A stretch of DNA of 38,287 nucleotides from CANNDT01 sp945876205 (GTDB lineage Bacteria > Acidobacteriota > Vicinamibacteria > Vicinamibacterales > UBA2999), in assembly GCA_947503365.1 (NCBI GenBank), contig CANNDT010000038.1, forward strand, positions 1-38,287. The letters are read 5' to 3'. The first letter of the stretch is position 1; the number at the start of each line of letters is the position of its first letter. Made by a program: the position numbers and the translations under genes. Below, in pieces: positions 29,778 to 38,287 of this stretch. Under the pieces are notes generated by a model. It was not told where the DNA came from and did no database searches. It worked only from the letters and a program-made list of their open reading frames with translations.

Positions 29778-32054
29778 ATGCGTTTCCGATACCGAAAGCT
29801 GCTCGTGCTGTGCGCCGCGATGGGGCTGGCGATCATCGCCCCGCTCATCGCCAGCGGCGATCGCGCCGACGTGGCGATGCTCAAGAAGATCGCGTCGCGC
29901 GTGACCGATCGCACGGGTCTCATCACCATCGAGGCGTCGGACCCGGTGCCGTACGTGGCATCGCAGCCCGATCCCCACACCTTCATCATCGAGCTGCGCG
30001 ACGTGGTCGCGCTTGGCTTTGCCGACGGATTCAGCACTGACCCCCGGCACACCGTTTCCGCCGTGCAGGTTCAGAGCGGCCAGGCGTTCGACGGTGCGTC
30101 GGTTGCGCGCATCACGATGACGCTGTCGCAGGCGATGCGGCCGCGGGTGCGGAGCTCGCGGAATGTCATCTACGTCGAGACCGATCGCCTCGATCGCGTG
30201 ACCGGTGCCGGTGCCATCAGCCCCGCGGGACCCGCCAGCGCGATCCGCGACATCCGCGTGACCCAGCGCGGGGAGGCCACCGCGATTACATTCCGCGGAA
30301 CCGGCCGGCTGATGCCCTCCGGTGTCGAGTCGCCGAAGGACGGTCCGCCGCGGCTGGTGATCGATCTGCCGAATTCGACGTCGGCACTGCCCGGCGTGAC
30401 CTCGGTGGCCCAGGGCCCGGTCGACACGGTGCGGATTGGGCTCAACGAGAAGTCGCCGCTGGTCACCCGCGTCACGCTCAACCTGACGCGCAAGGCTCCG
30501 TATCGCATCGAGTCGTCGGTCGACGGACAGGATCTGACGGTCGTCTTTGATGCCGCGCCGCCTTCGCTGACCGCGCCGGCGTCGACGACCCAGGCGCCGC
30601 CCGCCATCCCGCAAATGATGCTCGCGCAGACTCCTTCGCCGGCTGTGCCCGCTACGGCGCCCCAGGCGCGCCAGGTCGCAGCGGCCCAGGCGCCCATCCA
30701 GGCGCCCGCGCCTCCCACGCAGGTGGCGCCCGCCGCGCCGCCACTCGGGCAGCAGCCGCCCGTCACACAGCCGACCGCGGCTCAGGGCCAACCGACGCGC
30801 TATACCGGGGTACCGGTCAGCCTCGACTTTCAGGGCGCGGACCTGCGCGCCGTGCTGCGGACCTTCGCCGAAATCAGCGGTCTCAACATCGTCATCGACC
30901 CGACCATCCAGGGCACGGTCGACGTGGCGCTTCGCGACGTCCCGTGGGATCAGGCGCTCGACATCATCCTGCGCGCCAACAAGCTCGGATACAGCGTCGA
31001 CGGGACCATCGTCCGCATCGCGCCGCTGACCGTGCTGGCGGCCGAGCAGGAGGAGCAACGGCGACTCCAGGATGCGCAGGCGCTGGCGGGCGACCTCCAG
31101 GTCTTCACACAGTCGCTCAGTTACGCGCGCGCCGAGGATCTGCGGCCGCTCATCACCGCGACCGTCCTGTCGCAACGCGGCTCGATCCAGACCGACGTCC
31201 GTACCAACACGGTCATCATCAACGACCTTCCCGACCGCCTGCAGCGGGCGGCGGCGCTCATCAGGACGCTCGACCGTCCCGAGCCGCAGGTGGAGATCGA
31301 GGCGCGCATCGTGCAGACGACGCGCGAGTTCGCACGGACGCTGGGCGTGCAGTGGGGCGTGGGGGCCCGCGCCGCCAACGCGCTTGGCAACACGCTGCCT
31401 CTCGCGTTTCCGAACCAGGGCAGCATCACCGGTCGGACCGGAATCCAGGGTGCTCCTGGCGAGACCGCCGACTCTACGGGGACGGCCGTCAACCTCGGAG
31501 TCACCGGAGCGACGACCGGCATCGGGCTCGCTCTTGGATCGATCAATGGTGCCGTGAACCTCGACGTGGCGCTGTCGGCGCTCGAGCGGCAGGGCCAGGG
31601 ACGTCTGTTGTCCACGCCGCGCGTCTCGACGCAGAACAACGTCGAGGCGGAAATCACGCAGGGCGTGCAGATTCCCATCCAGACGGTTGCCAACAACACG
31701 GTAACCGTCACGTTCAAGGATGCGGCGCTGACGCTGCGCGTGACGCCGCAGATCACGGCCGCCCAGACGGTCATCATGCGGATCTCGCTGGAGAATGCGT
31801 CGCCCGACTTCAGCCGATCGGTCAACAACATCCCGCCAATCGACACGCAACGCGCGGTCACGCAGGTGCTCGTGAGCAACGGAGACACCACCGTGATTGG
31901 CGGCATCTACGTAAGCCGTGAGCAGGCCGCTCAGGACCGGACGCCGGGGCTCTACCGCCTGCCGCTACTCGGATGGTTGTTCAAGCGCGACAGCGTGACG
32001 GACGAGAGCCGCGAACTGCTCATCTTCATCACGCCGCGCATCATCAGCCTGTAG
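29778..32054 (+). CDS. pilQ: Type IV pilus secretin PilQ
   Basis: A 758-residue outer-membrane secretin through which the pilus exits. After the signal peptide (LLVLCAAMGLAIIAPLIAS) come two AMIN-like domains (about 30-125 and 150-260), a Pro/Ala/Gln-rich linker (265-340), the secretin/TonB short domain (VSLDFQGADLRAVLRTFAEISGLNIVIDPTIQG), an N1-type domain (TQSLSYARAEDLRPLITATV) and the secretin core (GRLLSTPRVSTQNNVEAEITQG, LTLRVTPQITAAQ, ISLENASPDF, LLIFITPRIISL). AMIN domains usually bind peptidoglycan. ATG 29778 is 10 nt past GAGG; the GTG at 29772, overlapping the pilP stop, is an alternative. Confidence 0.95.
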   Translation: MRFRYRKLLVLCAAMGLAIIAPLIASGDRADVAMLKKIASRVTDRTGLITIEASDPVPYVASQPDPHTFIIELRDVVALGFADGFSTDPRHTVSAVQVQSGQAFDGASVARITMTLSQAMRPRVRSSRNVIYVETDRLDRVTGAGAISPAGPASAIRDIRVTQRGEATAITFRGTGRLMPSGVESPKDGPPRLVIDLPNSTSALPGVTSVAQGPVDTVRIGLNEKSPLVTRVTLNLTRKAPYRIESSVDGQDLTVVFDAAPPSLTAPASTTQAPPAIPQMMLAQTPSPAVPATAPQARQVAAAQAPIQAPAPPTQVAPAAPPLGQQPPVTQPTAAQGQPTRYTGVPVSLDFQGADLRAVLRTFAEISGLNIVIDPTIQGTVDVALRDVPWDQALDIILRANKLGYSVDGTIVRIAPLTVLAAEQEEQRRLQDAQALAGDLQVFTQSLSYARAEDLRPLITATVLSQRGSIQTDVRTNTVIINDLPDRLQRAAALIRTLDRPEPQVEIEARIVQTTREFARTLGVQWGVGARAANALGNTLPLAFPNQGSITGRTGIQGAPGETADSTGTAVNLGVTGATTGIGLALGSINGAVNLDVALSALERQGQGRLLSTPRVSTQNNVEAEITQGVQIPIQTVANNTVTVTFKDAALTLRVTPQITAAQTVIMRISLENASPDFSRSVNNIPPIDTQRAVTQVLVSNGDTTVIGGIYVSREQAAQDRTPGLYRLPLLGWLFKRDSVTDESRELLIFITPRIISL

Positions 32055-32059
32055 GAGTC

Positions 32060-32656
32060 ATGGACGTGAGATCGAAGCTAACCCGCGCAGTGCCCGTCGT
32101 GATGGTGGCGCTCGTCGCGACCCTGTCGGCCGGATGCGGAGAGTTCATCCGTCAGGATCGCGCACCCGTCACCCTGCAGATTACGTCCCTCGGCGCCGGT
32201 GAACCCCTGACGCAGACCCTGCGCTCGGACGTTCGCACTAATGGCAGCATCATCGACGACATGGGCAGCGTCACCATGCAGTTGGTCTTGAAGGACCCGG
32301 GAGCCCCGGGCGCGCCGAGCGTGCCCAGCCCAATCAACGAGGTCACGATCAGCCGCTACCGTGTCTCGTTCCGCCGCTCCGATGGCCGGAATACACCCGG
32401 CGTGGATGTGCCGTTCCCGTTCGAGTCCGCCGCCACCTTCCGGGTGCCGGCATCAGGGGAGGGTTCGGCAAGCTTCGAGCTCATTCGGCACACGGCAAAG
32501 GCGGAAGCACCTCTCGCGAGTCTGGCCGCCAGCCCCGTCATCATTTCGACCATCGCGGACATCACATTCACCGGGCGGGACCAGGCCGGCAACGTCGCCT
32601 CGGTGACCGGCAGCATGGGGATTTTGTTCGGCGATTTCGCGGACCCCGAGAACTAG
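32060..32656 (+). CDS. Uncharacterised lipoprotein in the pilus operon
   Basis: A 198-residue predicted lipoprotein: basic start (MDVRSKLTRAV), hydrophobic VVMVALVATL and lipobox LSAGC with Cys26. The mature part is mostly beta-strand-like (LQITSLGAG, GSVTMQLVLKDPG, VTISRYRVSFRRSDGRNTPGVDVPFPFESAATF, ADITFTGRDQAGNVASVTGS), as expected for an Ig-like fold, but I do not recognise a family. It begins 5 nt after the pilQ stop. The AGGAG is only 2 nt before the ATG but 8 nt before an in-frame GTG at 32066, which may be the true start. Co-transcription with pilQ suggests a role at the outer membrane near the pilus pore (inference). Confidence 0.75.
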   Translation: MDVRSKLTRAVPVVMVALVATLSAGCGEFIRQDRAPVTLQITSLGAGEPLTQTLRSDVRTNGSIIDDMGSVTMQLVLKDPGAPGAPSVPSPINEVTISRYRVSFRRSDGRNTPGVDVPFPFESAATFRVPASGEGSASFELIRHTAKAEAPLASLAASPVIISTIADITFTGRDQAGNVASVTGSMGILFGDFADPEN

Positions 32657-32669
32657 TCAGGAACGAAGC

Positions 32670-33935
32670 ATGAAGACTTCAGTGTGGAATATCCAAGCCG
32701 GTGCTGTCGCCGTGATGTTCGCGGCCAGCGCGTTGATTGCCGGATGCGGCCTGAGCGGCCCAGGTGTCGATCCGCTCACCGGCCCATCGGCCCCGTCGGA
32801 GTTCGGGCTGTCGGTGACGCTGTCAGCATCGCCGGATCAACTTCCGCGTGACGGCACCTCACGCTCAACGATCACCGTGACCGTCCGCGACGCTCAGAGT
32901 CGACCGGTGTCGAACCAGCGGTTGAGCGTGAGCACGTCCGCTGGCGCGGTCTCGGAGTCCACGATCACGACCAACTCGGAAGGCCAGGCGGCGTTTTCAT
33001 TCATCGCGCCTGACGCCGCCAGCGGTAACAACGAGGCGGTCGTTCGAGTGCTGCCAATCGGGGTCGACTCGCAGAGCGCCGTCGCTCGAACGGTGACGAT
33101 CCTGTTAGGCGGAACAAGCAGGACGGCCCCGACGGCGTCGTTCACGGTGTCGCCGGAGGCCCCTGAGCTCGGCCAGAGTGTTGTCTTTGACGCAAGCCAG
33201 AGTGTCGACGAAGGCACGACCTGTCTGGACGCGTGCACCTATTCGTGGGATTTCGGCGGCGAAGCGACGCGCTCAGGTCGAATCGCGACCTACCAGTTTC
33301 GAGCAGTGAAGACCTACCCGGTGCGACTGACGGTGACCGATCGCGCGGGCTCCTCGGGAACGGTGACGCAGAGTGTGGCAGTGGCGCAAGGAACGTTGCC
33401 GACCGCTGCGTTTGGCTTCTCGCCGACAAGCCCAGGTCAATACCAGACGGTCAATTTCACGGCCGCGGCTTCACTGGCGGCGTCAGGAAAATCGATCGCC
33501 GCCTATGAATGGCGATTCGGCGACGGGTCGTCGGCGACAGGGATGACCACCTCCCACGCGTACGACTTGGTTGGGACCTTCTCAGCTACCTTGACGGTAA
33601 CAGACAGCGCTGGTCTCATCTCCGCCGTCACTCAACCCATCACGGTCGTGAATGGCGTTACTGCGTCGTTTACGATCTCGCCCAGTCCGACGTCGACGAC
33701 AATCGATACGATCTTTGACACCGAGGGCTCTCAAGGCTCGGGTTCGGGGTTTGGCAGCCGAAACACCATCGTGCAATACATCTGGAATTTCGGTGACTCA
33801 ACGGACCTCGAGACCACCACGAATCGGACGATCGCACACAGGTTCACGAGGACCGGTAGCCACACGGTCAACCTCACCGTCGTCGACAGCGCCGGCAGGC
33901 GGGGGACCACCACGCGCACGATTAGTGTCTCCTGA
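32670..33935 (+). CDS. Lipoprotein with Ig-like (Big-1 type) and three PKD domains
   Basis: A 421-residue predicted surface or outer-membrane lipoprotein: signal ending ASALIAGC with Cys26. Residues about 45-147 resemble a bacterial Ig-like/invasin repeat (VTLSASPDQLPRDGTSRSTI, VTVRDAQSRPVSNQRLSVST, GQAAFSFIAP). Three PKD domains follow, with the core words YSWDFGG, YEWRFGDGSS and YIWNFGDST, each ending in a TVTDxAG-like strand. A cysteine pair (TTCLDACTY) sits in PKD1. PKD domains mediate protein or carbohydrate contacts in adhesins and secreted enzymes; no enzyme domain is present. It lies 13 nt after the preceding lipoprotein gene in the pilus operon, so an adhesive or pilus-associated role is plausible but inferred. 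Confidence 0.85.
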   Translation: MKTSVWNIQAGAVAVMFAASALIAGCGLSGPGVDPLTGPSAPSEFGLSVTLSASPDQLPRDGTSRSTITVTVRDAQSRPVSNQRLSVSTSAGAVSESTITTNSEGQAAFSFIAPDAASGNNEAVVRVLPIGVDSQSAVARTVTILLGGTSRTAPTASFTVSPEAPELGQSVVFDASQSVDEGTTCLDACTYSWDFGGEATRSGRIATYQFRAVKTYPVRLTVTDRAGSSGTVTQSVAVAQGTLPTAAFGFSPTSPGQYQTVNFTAAASLAASGKSIAAYEWRFGDGSSATGMTTSHAYDLVGTFSATLTVTDSAGLISAVTQPITVVNGVTASFTISPSPTSTTIDTIFDTEGSQGSGSGFGSRNTIVQYIWNFGDSTDLETTTNRTIAHRFTRTGSHTVNLTVVDSAGRRGTTTRTISVS

Positions 33936-33953
33936 TGGGGAGATAATCGGGCG

Positions 33954-34457
33954 ATGCCCGATCATTCTCGGATCGAGGAATTGCGAGGCCGGGTCGAGAG
34001 CGACCCGGCCTCGATCGCGTTCGCGCAGCTCGCGGAGGAGTACCGCCGGTCCGGTAACTTCCCGGAGGCGGTCCGCATCTGCCGCGCGGGGCTCGCGCAG
34101 CATCCCGCCTACCTGTCTGCGCGCGTCACGCTTGGTCGGGCGCTTCTGGAGCTTCAGCAATGCGACGAGGCCCAGACCGAGTTCGAACATGTCCTGCGCT
34201 CTGCGCCCGACAACCTCATCGCGCTGCGTAGCATGTCCGACATCCATCAGCGCCGCGGTTCGCAAAGCGATGGTGGAACCGAGTTCGGCGACATTGGCGA
34301 TCCCGTCGTTGAAGTTCCCCAGCTACCCAGCCACCCAGCTACCAAGCTACCTAACCCCCCAGCGACTCAGCCACCCAGCCCTGATCCCGTGCTCCAGCAA
34401 CTTGAAGCGTGGCTGACAGCCATCCTCGACGACCGCGCGCCCCGTGCCGTTTCCTGA
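33954..34457 (+). CDS. Small TPR protein with Pro-rich repeat tail
   Basis: A 167-residue protein without signal peptide. Residues 1-100 form about three tetratricopeptide-like units (SIAFAQLAEEYRRSGNFPEA, YLSARVTLGRALLELQQCDEA, NLIALRSMSDIHQRRG). The segment from about 121 to 146 is Pro-rich (VPQLPSHPATKLPNPPATQP) and is encoded by a degenerate DNA tandem repeat. A helical C-terminus (VLQQLEAWLTAILDD) follows. The ATG is at 33954, and its end overlaps the M24 peptidase start by 14 bp. TPR proteins scaffold complexes; near pilus genes a PilF-like role could be imagined, but it lacks a lipobox and is shorter. Confidence 0.75.
   Translation: MPDHSRIEELRGRVESDPASIAFAQLAEEYRRSGNFPEAVRICRAGLAQHPAYLSARVTLGRALLELQQCDEAQTEFEHVLRSAPDNLIALRSMSDIHQRRGSQSDGGTEFGDIGDPVVEVPQLPSHPATKLPNPPATQPPSPDPVLQQLEAWLTAILDDRAPRAVS
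34315..34380. repeat. Degenerate CAGCTACC/CAGCCACC tandem repeat inside the TPR gene
   Basis: Runs of AGCTACCCAGCCACCCAGCT, then CCAAGCTACCTAACCCCCCA, then CAGCCACCCAGCCC make an imperfect 8-10-bp repeat that is strongly asymmetric (almost no G outside AG). It is read in frame as a Pro-rich linker. It looks like intergenic-type repeat DNA captured by a coding region. Confidence 0.65.
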
Positions 34458-35580
34458 GACGCCGGCGCTTGCGCGCCGTCACGCCCGCATCCGCCAGGCG
34501 CTCGAGGTGCTCAACCTCGATGCGCTGATCGTCACGTGCACGACCAATATCCGCTATCTGGCCAATCACGCTGGCAGTTCGGGCGTTCTCGTGATGACGC
34601 GCGACGCGGCGCACCTGCTGGTCGACTTCCGCTACGCCGAATCGGTGCGGCTGATGCAGGAATCGCCCGCGGCCTGTCCGGGTCTGCGCGTTTGGGACGT
34701 GCCCGCCAGTTACGACGAGGCGCTGCTGGCGTGCCTGGCGGAGATTGGCGTGTCGTCGGTCGGCTTCGAATCGACGCACGTGACGGTCAGCCGGTTCGAT
34801 TGGTGGCATCGTGCGGTGGAGGCCCGGCGGTTGGACCTCGCACTCCGTCCCACCGAACGGGTCGTCGAGCAACACCGCATGGTGAAGGACGCCGCCGAGA
34901 TTGCGACGCTCCGCGAGGCCGCCGTGCGGTTGGGCCCCGTCGCCGACGCCACGTTTGCCGCGGTCCGCGCGGGCGTGACCGAGCGCCACCTGGCCGGGGT
35001 GCTCGAAGCCGCCCTCCGCGCGGCTGGATATGAGCGCCCGGCCTTTGACATCATCGTCGCCTCCGGCCCGAATGCGGCGCTGCCGCACCACCGCGCCGGC
35101 GACCGCGTCCTCGCCCGTGGCGACCTTCTCGTGCTGGACTTTGGCGGGGTCTTGGACGGATACTGCTCGGACTTGACCCGAACGGTGGCAGTAGGCCCGC
35201 CTTCACTGGAAGCAAGCCGCATCCACTCTGCCGTTTACGCCGCTCAGCAGGCTGCTGTGGCGGCCGTGCGTCCCGGGGTCGACACGACATCGATCGACAC
35301 CGCCGCACGGGACGTGCTGCGGCAGCACGGGTTGGGCGAGGCGTTCGGGCACGGGACTGGTCACGGATTGGGTCTCGACATTCACGAAGAACCCCGGATT
35401 TCACGACAGCGGGCCGATGTCCCAAGCCTCCCGCTGCAGCCGGGGATGGTCTTCACGATCGAGCCGGGTGCCTATCTCCCCGGCTTCGGAGGCGTGAGGA
35501 TCGAGGACGACGTGCTGGTGACGGAGACGGGCTGCGACGTGCTGACGTCCGTTCCTCGCGACCTGCTGGTGCTCGGATAA
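34444..35580 (+). CDS. M24 family Xaa-Pro aminopeptidase
   Basis: A 378-residue metallopeptidase with the usual creatinase-type N-domain (ALEVLNLDALIVTCTTNIRYLANHAGSSG) and pita-bread C-domain. Metal ligands are all present: VLDFGGVLDGYCSDLTRT (two Asp), FGHGTGHGLGLDIHE (His), MVFTIEPGAY (Glu) and VRIEDDVLV (Glu). The fold also serves prolidase and creatinase; a cytoplasmic Xaa-Pro (di)peptidase is the best call. The GTG at 34444 overlaps the TPR gene. It sits 12 nt before accB, an arrangement in which efp is often found between the two; no efp is here. Confidence 0.9.
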   Translation: MPFPETPALARRHARIRQALEVLNLDALIVTCTTNIRYLANHAGSSGVLVMTRDAAHLLVDFRYAESVRLMQESPAACPGLRVWDVPASYDEALLACLAEIGVSSVGFESTHVTVSRFDWWHRAVEARRLDLALRPTERVVEQHRMVKDAAEIATLREAAVRLGPVADATFAAVRAGVTERHLAGVLEAALRAAGYERPAFDIIVASGPNAALPHHRAGDRVLARGDLLVLDFGGVLDGYCSDLTRTVAVGPPSLEASRIHSAVYAAQQAAVAAVRPGVDTTSIDTAARDVLRQHGLGEAFGHGTGHGLGLDIHEEPRISRQRADVPSLPLQPGMVFTIEPGAYLPGFGGVRIEDDVLVTETGCDVLTSVPRDLLVLG

Positions 35581-35592
35581 ACAAACCAACAC

Positions 35593-36067
<475 letters not shown>

Positions 36068-36075
<8 letters not shown>

Positions 36076-37447
36076 GAAGATTCTGATCGCCAACCGCGGG
36101 GAGATCGCGCTGCGCGTGATCGTCGCGTGTCGCGAGCTCGGCATCAAGACGGTCGCCGTCTACTCCGAGGCCGACGAGAACTCGCTGCACGTGCGGTTCG
36201 CCGACGAGGACGTCTGCATCGGCCCGCCGCGCAGCGCCGACAGCTACCTGAACGTCCCCGCGATCATCAGCGCCGCGGAAATCACCGGCGCCGACGCCAT
36301 CCATCCCGGCTACGGCTTCCTCTCCGAAAGCGCCTACCTCGCCGAAGTCTGCGAGGCATGCCACATCCGGTTCATCGGGCCCGATCCCGCCGTCATCAAG
36401 CTGATGGGCGACAAGTCGCGCGCCAAGCGCGCGATGAAGAAGGCGGGCGTCCCGATGCTGCCGGGCAGCGACGGACCGGTTGACGGCGAGGAGAAGGCGC
36501 TCAAGGTGGCCTGGGACATCGGCTATCCCGTCATCATCAAGGCCGTCGCCGGCGGCGGCGGCCGCGGCATGCGCATCGTCAAGAGCCCCGCCGAGATGGG
36601 GAACGCGCTCCGGACGGCGCAGCGCGAGGCGGAAGCCGCCTTCGGCGTGGGCGACGTCTACATCGAGAAATATCTCGTGGCGCCGCGGCACATCGAGTTC
36701 CAGGTGCTCGGCGACCATCACGGCAACGTGGTGCATCTGGGCGAGCGTGAATGCTCGATCCAACGCCGGCACCAGAAGCTCGTCGAGGAGTCTCCCTCTC
36801 CGGCGCTGAGCGACAAGGTGCGCCGCAAGATGGGACACCTTGTGGTGGACGCGGCGAAGGCCGTCCAGTACACCAACGCCGGCACGTTCGAGTTCCTCAT
36901 GGATACCGACGGCAAGTTCTATTTCATGGAGGCGAATACGCGCCTCCAGGTCGAGCATCCGGTCACCGAGATGGTCACCGGCATCGACATCGTCAAGGAA
37001 CAGATCCGGATCGCAGCGGGGGAGCGGCTGTCGTTCAAGCAGAGCGAGGTGACGTTTACCGGGCATTCGATCGAGTGCCGCATCAATGCCGAAGACCCGG
37101 AGACGTTTACGCCGTCGCCTGGCGTCATCCACGCGTGGAGCGTGCCAGGCGGTCCCGGAGTGCGGATCGACACCTTCGCGCACTCCGAGTGCACGGTATC
37201 GCCCTACTACGACTCGATGATTGCGAAGATCATCTGCCACGGCCGCGATCGCCACGAAGCAATCGCTCGCATGCGCCGCACGCTCGAGATGACCGTCGTC
37301 GAAGGCATCAAGACGACGGTGCCGATGCATCTGAAGATCCTCGCGGAACCCGATTTCACCGCCGGCAAGCTCAGCACCGCCTTCATGGATCGCTTTGTCG
37401 TGGCGCCGAAGCCCGCGGGTTCCGGTTCGCTCGCCGAAGCCTCATGA
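36068..37447 (+). CDS. accC: Biotin carboxylase subunit of acetyl-CoA carboxylase
   Basis: A 459-residue ATP-grasp enzyme that carboxylates BCCP biotin. Motifs: KKILIANRGEIALRVIVACRELG at the N-terminus, IHPGYGFLSE, KAVAGGGGRGMRIV (ATP-binding glycine-rich loop), HIEFQVLGDHHGNVVHLGERECSIQRRHQKLVEE, FMEANTRLQVEHPVTE and ECRINAEDPETFTPSPG. Length is typical. The ATG at 36068 overlaps accB, which supports balanced translation of the two subunits. AccA/AccD are not in the window. Confidence 0.97.
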
Positions 37448-37469
37448 CGCGGACCTGACACGGTCCGCG
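37448..37469. repeat. Hairpin between accC and thiE
   Basis: CGCGGACC (37448-37455), a 6-nt loop, then GGTCCGCG (37462-37469). Perfect 8-bp arms starting at the accC stop. It shares the CGGACC word with the pxpBC hairpin and resembles half of a REP pair. Confidence 0.6.
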
Positions 37470-37480
37470 CCACACGAAAT

Positions 37481-38107
37481 TTGTCCCTACCGCGACTCCA
37501 GGCCATTCTCGACGTCGATGCGGCCCAGGCCGCGGGCTGGGCCGCCCCCGATCTTCTGGCCGCCTTGCTCGACGGCGGGGCCCTGTGCATCCAGATTCGC
37601 GCCAAGCAGCTCGCCTCGGGACCCTTGCTCGCGCTCTGCGAGCGCGCGGTGCGAGCAGCGGCGCCTTACCGCGCGGCCATCATCGTCAACGACCGGCCCG
37701 ACCTGGCGGTGCTGGCGGGTGCGGCGGGTGTGCACGTGGGGCAGGACGACCTCGCGCCGGCTGCGGCTCGGAGGCTCATGGGAGCCGATGCGATCGTCGG
37801 TTACTCCACGCATACGATTCAGCAGTTGCAAGCCGCCATGCTCGAGCCTGTCTCCTACATTGCTGTGGGCCCCGTATTCGGCACTCAAACCAAGGACACG
37901 GGCCACGATGCGATTGGCCTGGACTTCGTCGCCATGGCGGCGCGCCTTGCAGCCCCTCTGCCCATCGTCGCCATAGGGGGCATCACGCTGGAGAATGCGA
38001 GGTCGGTCATCGACGCCGGCGCGGCGGCCGTGGCGGTCATCAGTGACCTGCTGGTCGACACGGATGTCGCCCGCCGGACGCAGGCATATCTTCAGAACCT
38101 CGCGTAA
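37481..38107 (+). CDS. thiE: Thiamine-phosphate synthase (ThiE-like)
   Basis: A 208-residue TIM-barrel enzyme joining the thiazole and pyrimidine phosphates into thiamine phosphate. Marks: IQIRAKQLASGPLLAL (replacing the usual QxRxK), IIVNDRPDLAVLAGAAGVHVGQDDL, IVGYSTHTIQQL (in place of the common GxSxH), YIAVGPVFGTQTKDT and LPIVAIGGITLENARSVIDAGAAAVAVIS. TenI-like proteins share the fold, but the T/Q-rich loop fits ThiE. It starts with TTG at 37481, 33 nt after accC, with the hairpin between. No other thi genes are visible. Confidence 0.88.
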   Translation: MSLPRLQAILDVDAAQAAGWAAPDLLAALLDGGALCIQIRAKQLASGPLLALCERAVRAAAPYRAAIIVNDRPDLAVLAGAAGVHVGQDDLAPAAARRLMGADAIVGYSTHTIQQLQAAMLEPVSYIAVGPVFGTQTKDTGHDAIGLDFVAMAARLAAPLPIVAIGGITLENARSVIDAGAAAVAVISDLLVDTDVARRTQAYLQNLA

Positions 38108-38124
38108 TATCGCGTATAGTCGCC

Positions 38125-38153
38125 GGACGGCCGCGCCGCACGGTTGGCCGTCC
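38125..38153. repeat. Inverted repeat in the leader of the permease gene
   Basis: GGACGGCC (38125-38132) and GGCCGTCC (38146-38153) are exact complements around 13 nt. It lies after a possible -10 (TATAGT, 38115-38120) and just before the ribosome binding site of the permease, so it could act in the 5' untranslated region or end thiE transcripts. Confidence 0.5.
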
Positions 38154-38173
38154 TAACAACGAGAGGGAACACT

Positions 38174-38287
38174 GTGGCTGGCTCATTGTTTCGCACCAAG
38201 TCGATTGACCGGCTTCTTGCGGAGGCGCAGGTCACCGGCGACAACACGCTGAAGCGCACGCTCGGCGCCGCCTCGCTCGTGGCGCTC
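38174..38287 (+). CDS. APC-family amino acid permease, N-terminus (cut by window edge)
   Basis: Thirty-eight codons are visible: VAGSLFRTKSIDRLLAEAQ, then TGDNTLKRTLGAASLVAL. The pattern LFRTKSID, LxxE, LKRTLGAxxLVAL just before the first membrane helix is typical of cationic amino acid transporter/YhdG-like permeases of the APC superfamily. The start is the GTG at 38174 with GAGAGGG 6 nt upstream. The substrate cannot be judged from the visible part. Confidence 0.75.
   Translation, partial: MAGSLFRTKSIDRLLAEAQVTGDNTLKRTLGAASLVAL

Noticed and set aside
29619..31850. 743-residue minus-strand frame opposite pilP and pilQ
   Set aside because: Arg/Gly/His-rich antisense shadow; pilQ on the plus strand has complete secretin motifs.
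34315..34380. CRISPR array
   Set aside because: Units are 8-10 bp, imperfect and without spacers; the region is inside a coding frame.
35581..35592. A small efp gene expected between the M24 peptidase and accB
   Set aside because: Only 12 bp separate the two genes; EF-P is not encoded here.
38091..38120. Promoter TTCAGA-18-TATAGT before the permease gene
   Set aside because: The -35 is poor and it overlaps the thiE end; not strong enough to list as a feature.

Overview
The window is GC-rich, densely packed bacterial DNA from a Gram-negative chromosome: it has diderm genes (LolA-like carrier, secretins, type IV pilus alignment complex, lipoproteins), ribosomal genes and peptidoglycan genes. 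Gene content, the exported YtcJ-like amidohydrolases, PKD lipoproteins beside pilQ and the GTTCCGG-type intergenic repeats suggest Acidobacteriota, perhaps Vicinamibacteria. That placement is an inference, not something the sequence proves.

Layout. 1-1217 (minus): 5' end of a family X DNA polymerase, overlapped by a GHMP kinase. 1364-10144 (plus): an exported metallophosphoesterase, then a cell-wall block of nagZ, ldcA-like and mpl (peptidoglycan recycling), a fused 5-oxoprolinase pxpB-pxpC gene, murB and murA. A strong hairpin separates murA from a convergent minus-strand block at 10189-21604. Read 5' to 3', that block holds tRNA-Ala(CGC), an HTTM-domain membrane protein, a GlsB/YeaQ protein, a PolX-like protein with a decayed polymerase domain and an intact PHP domain, a LolA-like carrier, a TPR-secretin lipoprotein and three tandem exported amidohydrolases. 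pfkA (21703-22785, plus) stands alone. 22865-26531 (minus) is rplM-rpsI-rpsB-tsf-pyrH-frr. Divergent from it, 26935-38287 (plus) holds pilMNOPQ, two lipoprotein genes (one with Ig-like and PKD domains), a TPR protein, an M24 peptidase, accB, accC, thiE and the start of an APC amino-acid permease.

How the genes work together. NagZ, LdcA and Mpl recycle muropeptides, while MurB and MurA make new UDP-MurNAc; PxpBC would handle 5-oxoproline. MurA has Asp at the usual Cys115 position, which predicts natural fosfomycin insensitivity. PilM-PilQ form the alignment complex and outer-membrane secretin of a type IV pilus, and the operon has a clear sigma-54-type promoter. The L13/S9/S2/EF-Ts/PyrH/RRF run is a translation cluster behind a near-consensus sigma-70 promoter.

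The least expected signals lie between and inside genes. They are paired REP-like hairpins (two REPIN-like elements; one double hairpin forms the in-frame PxpB-PxpC linker), hairpins with a TAAA loop that supply stop codons, perfect TATAAT boxes just before GTG starts, and the PolX paralogue that has lost polymerase catalytic aspartates but kept its PHP residues. No insertion sequence, CRISPR array, prophage or obvious defence system is visible.
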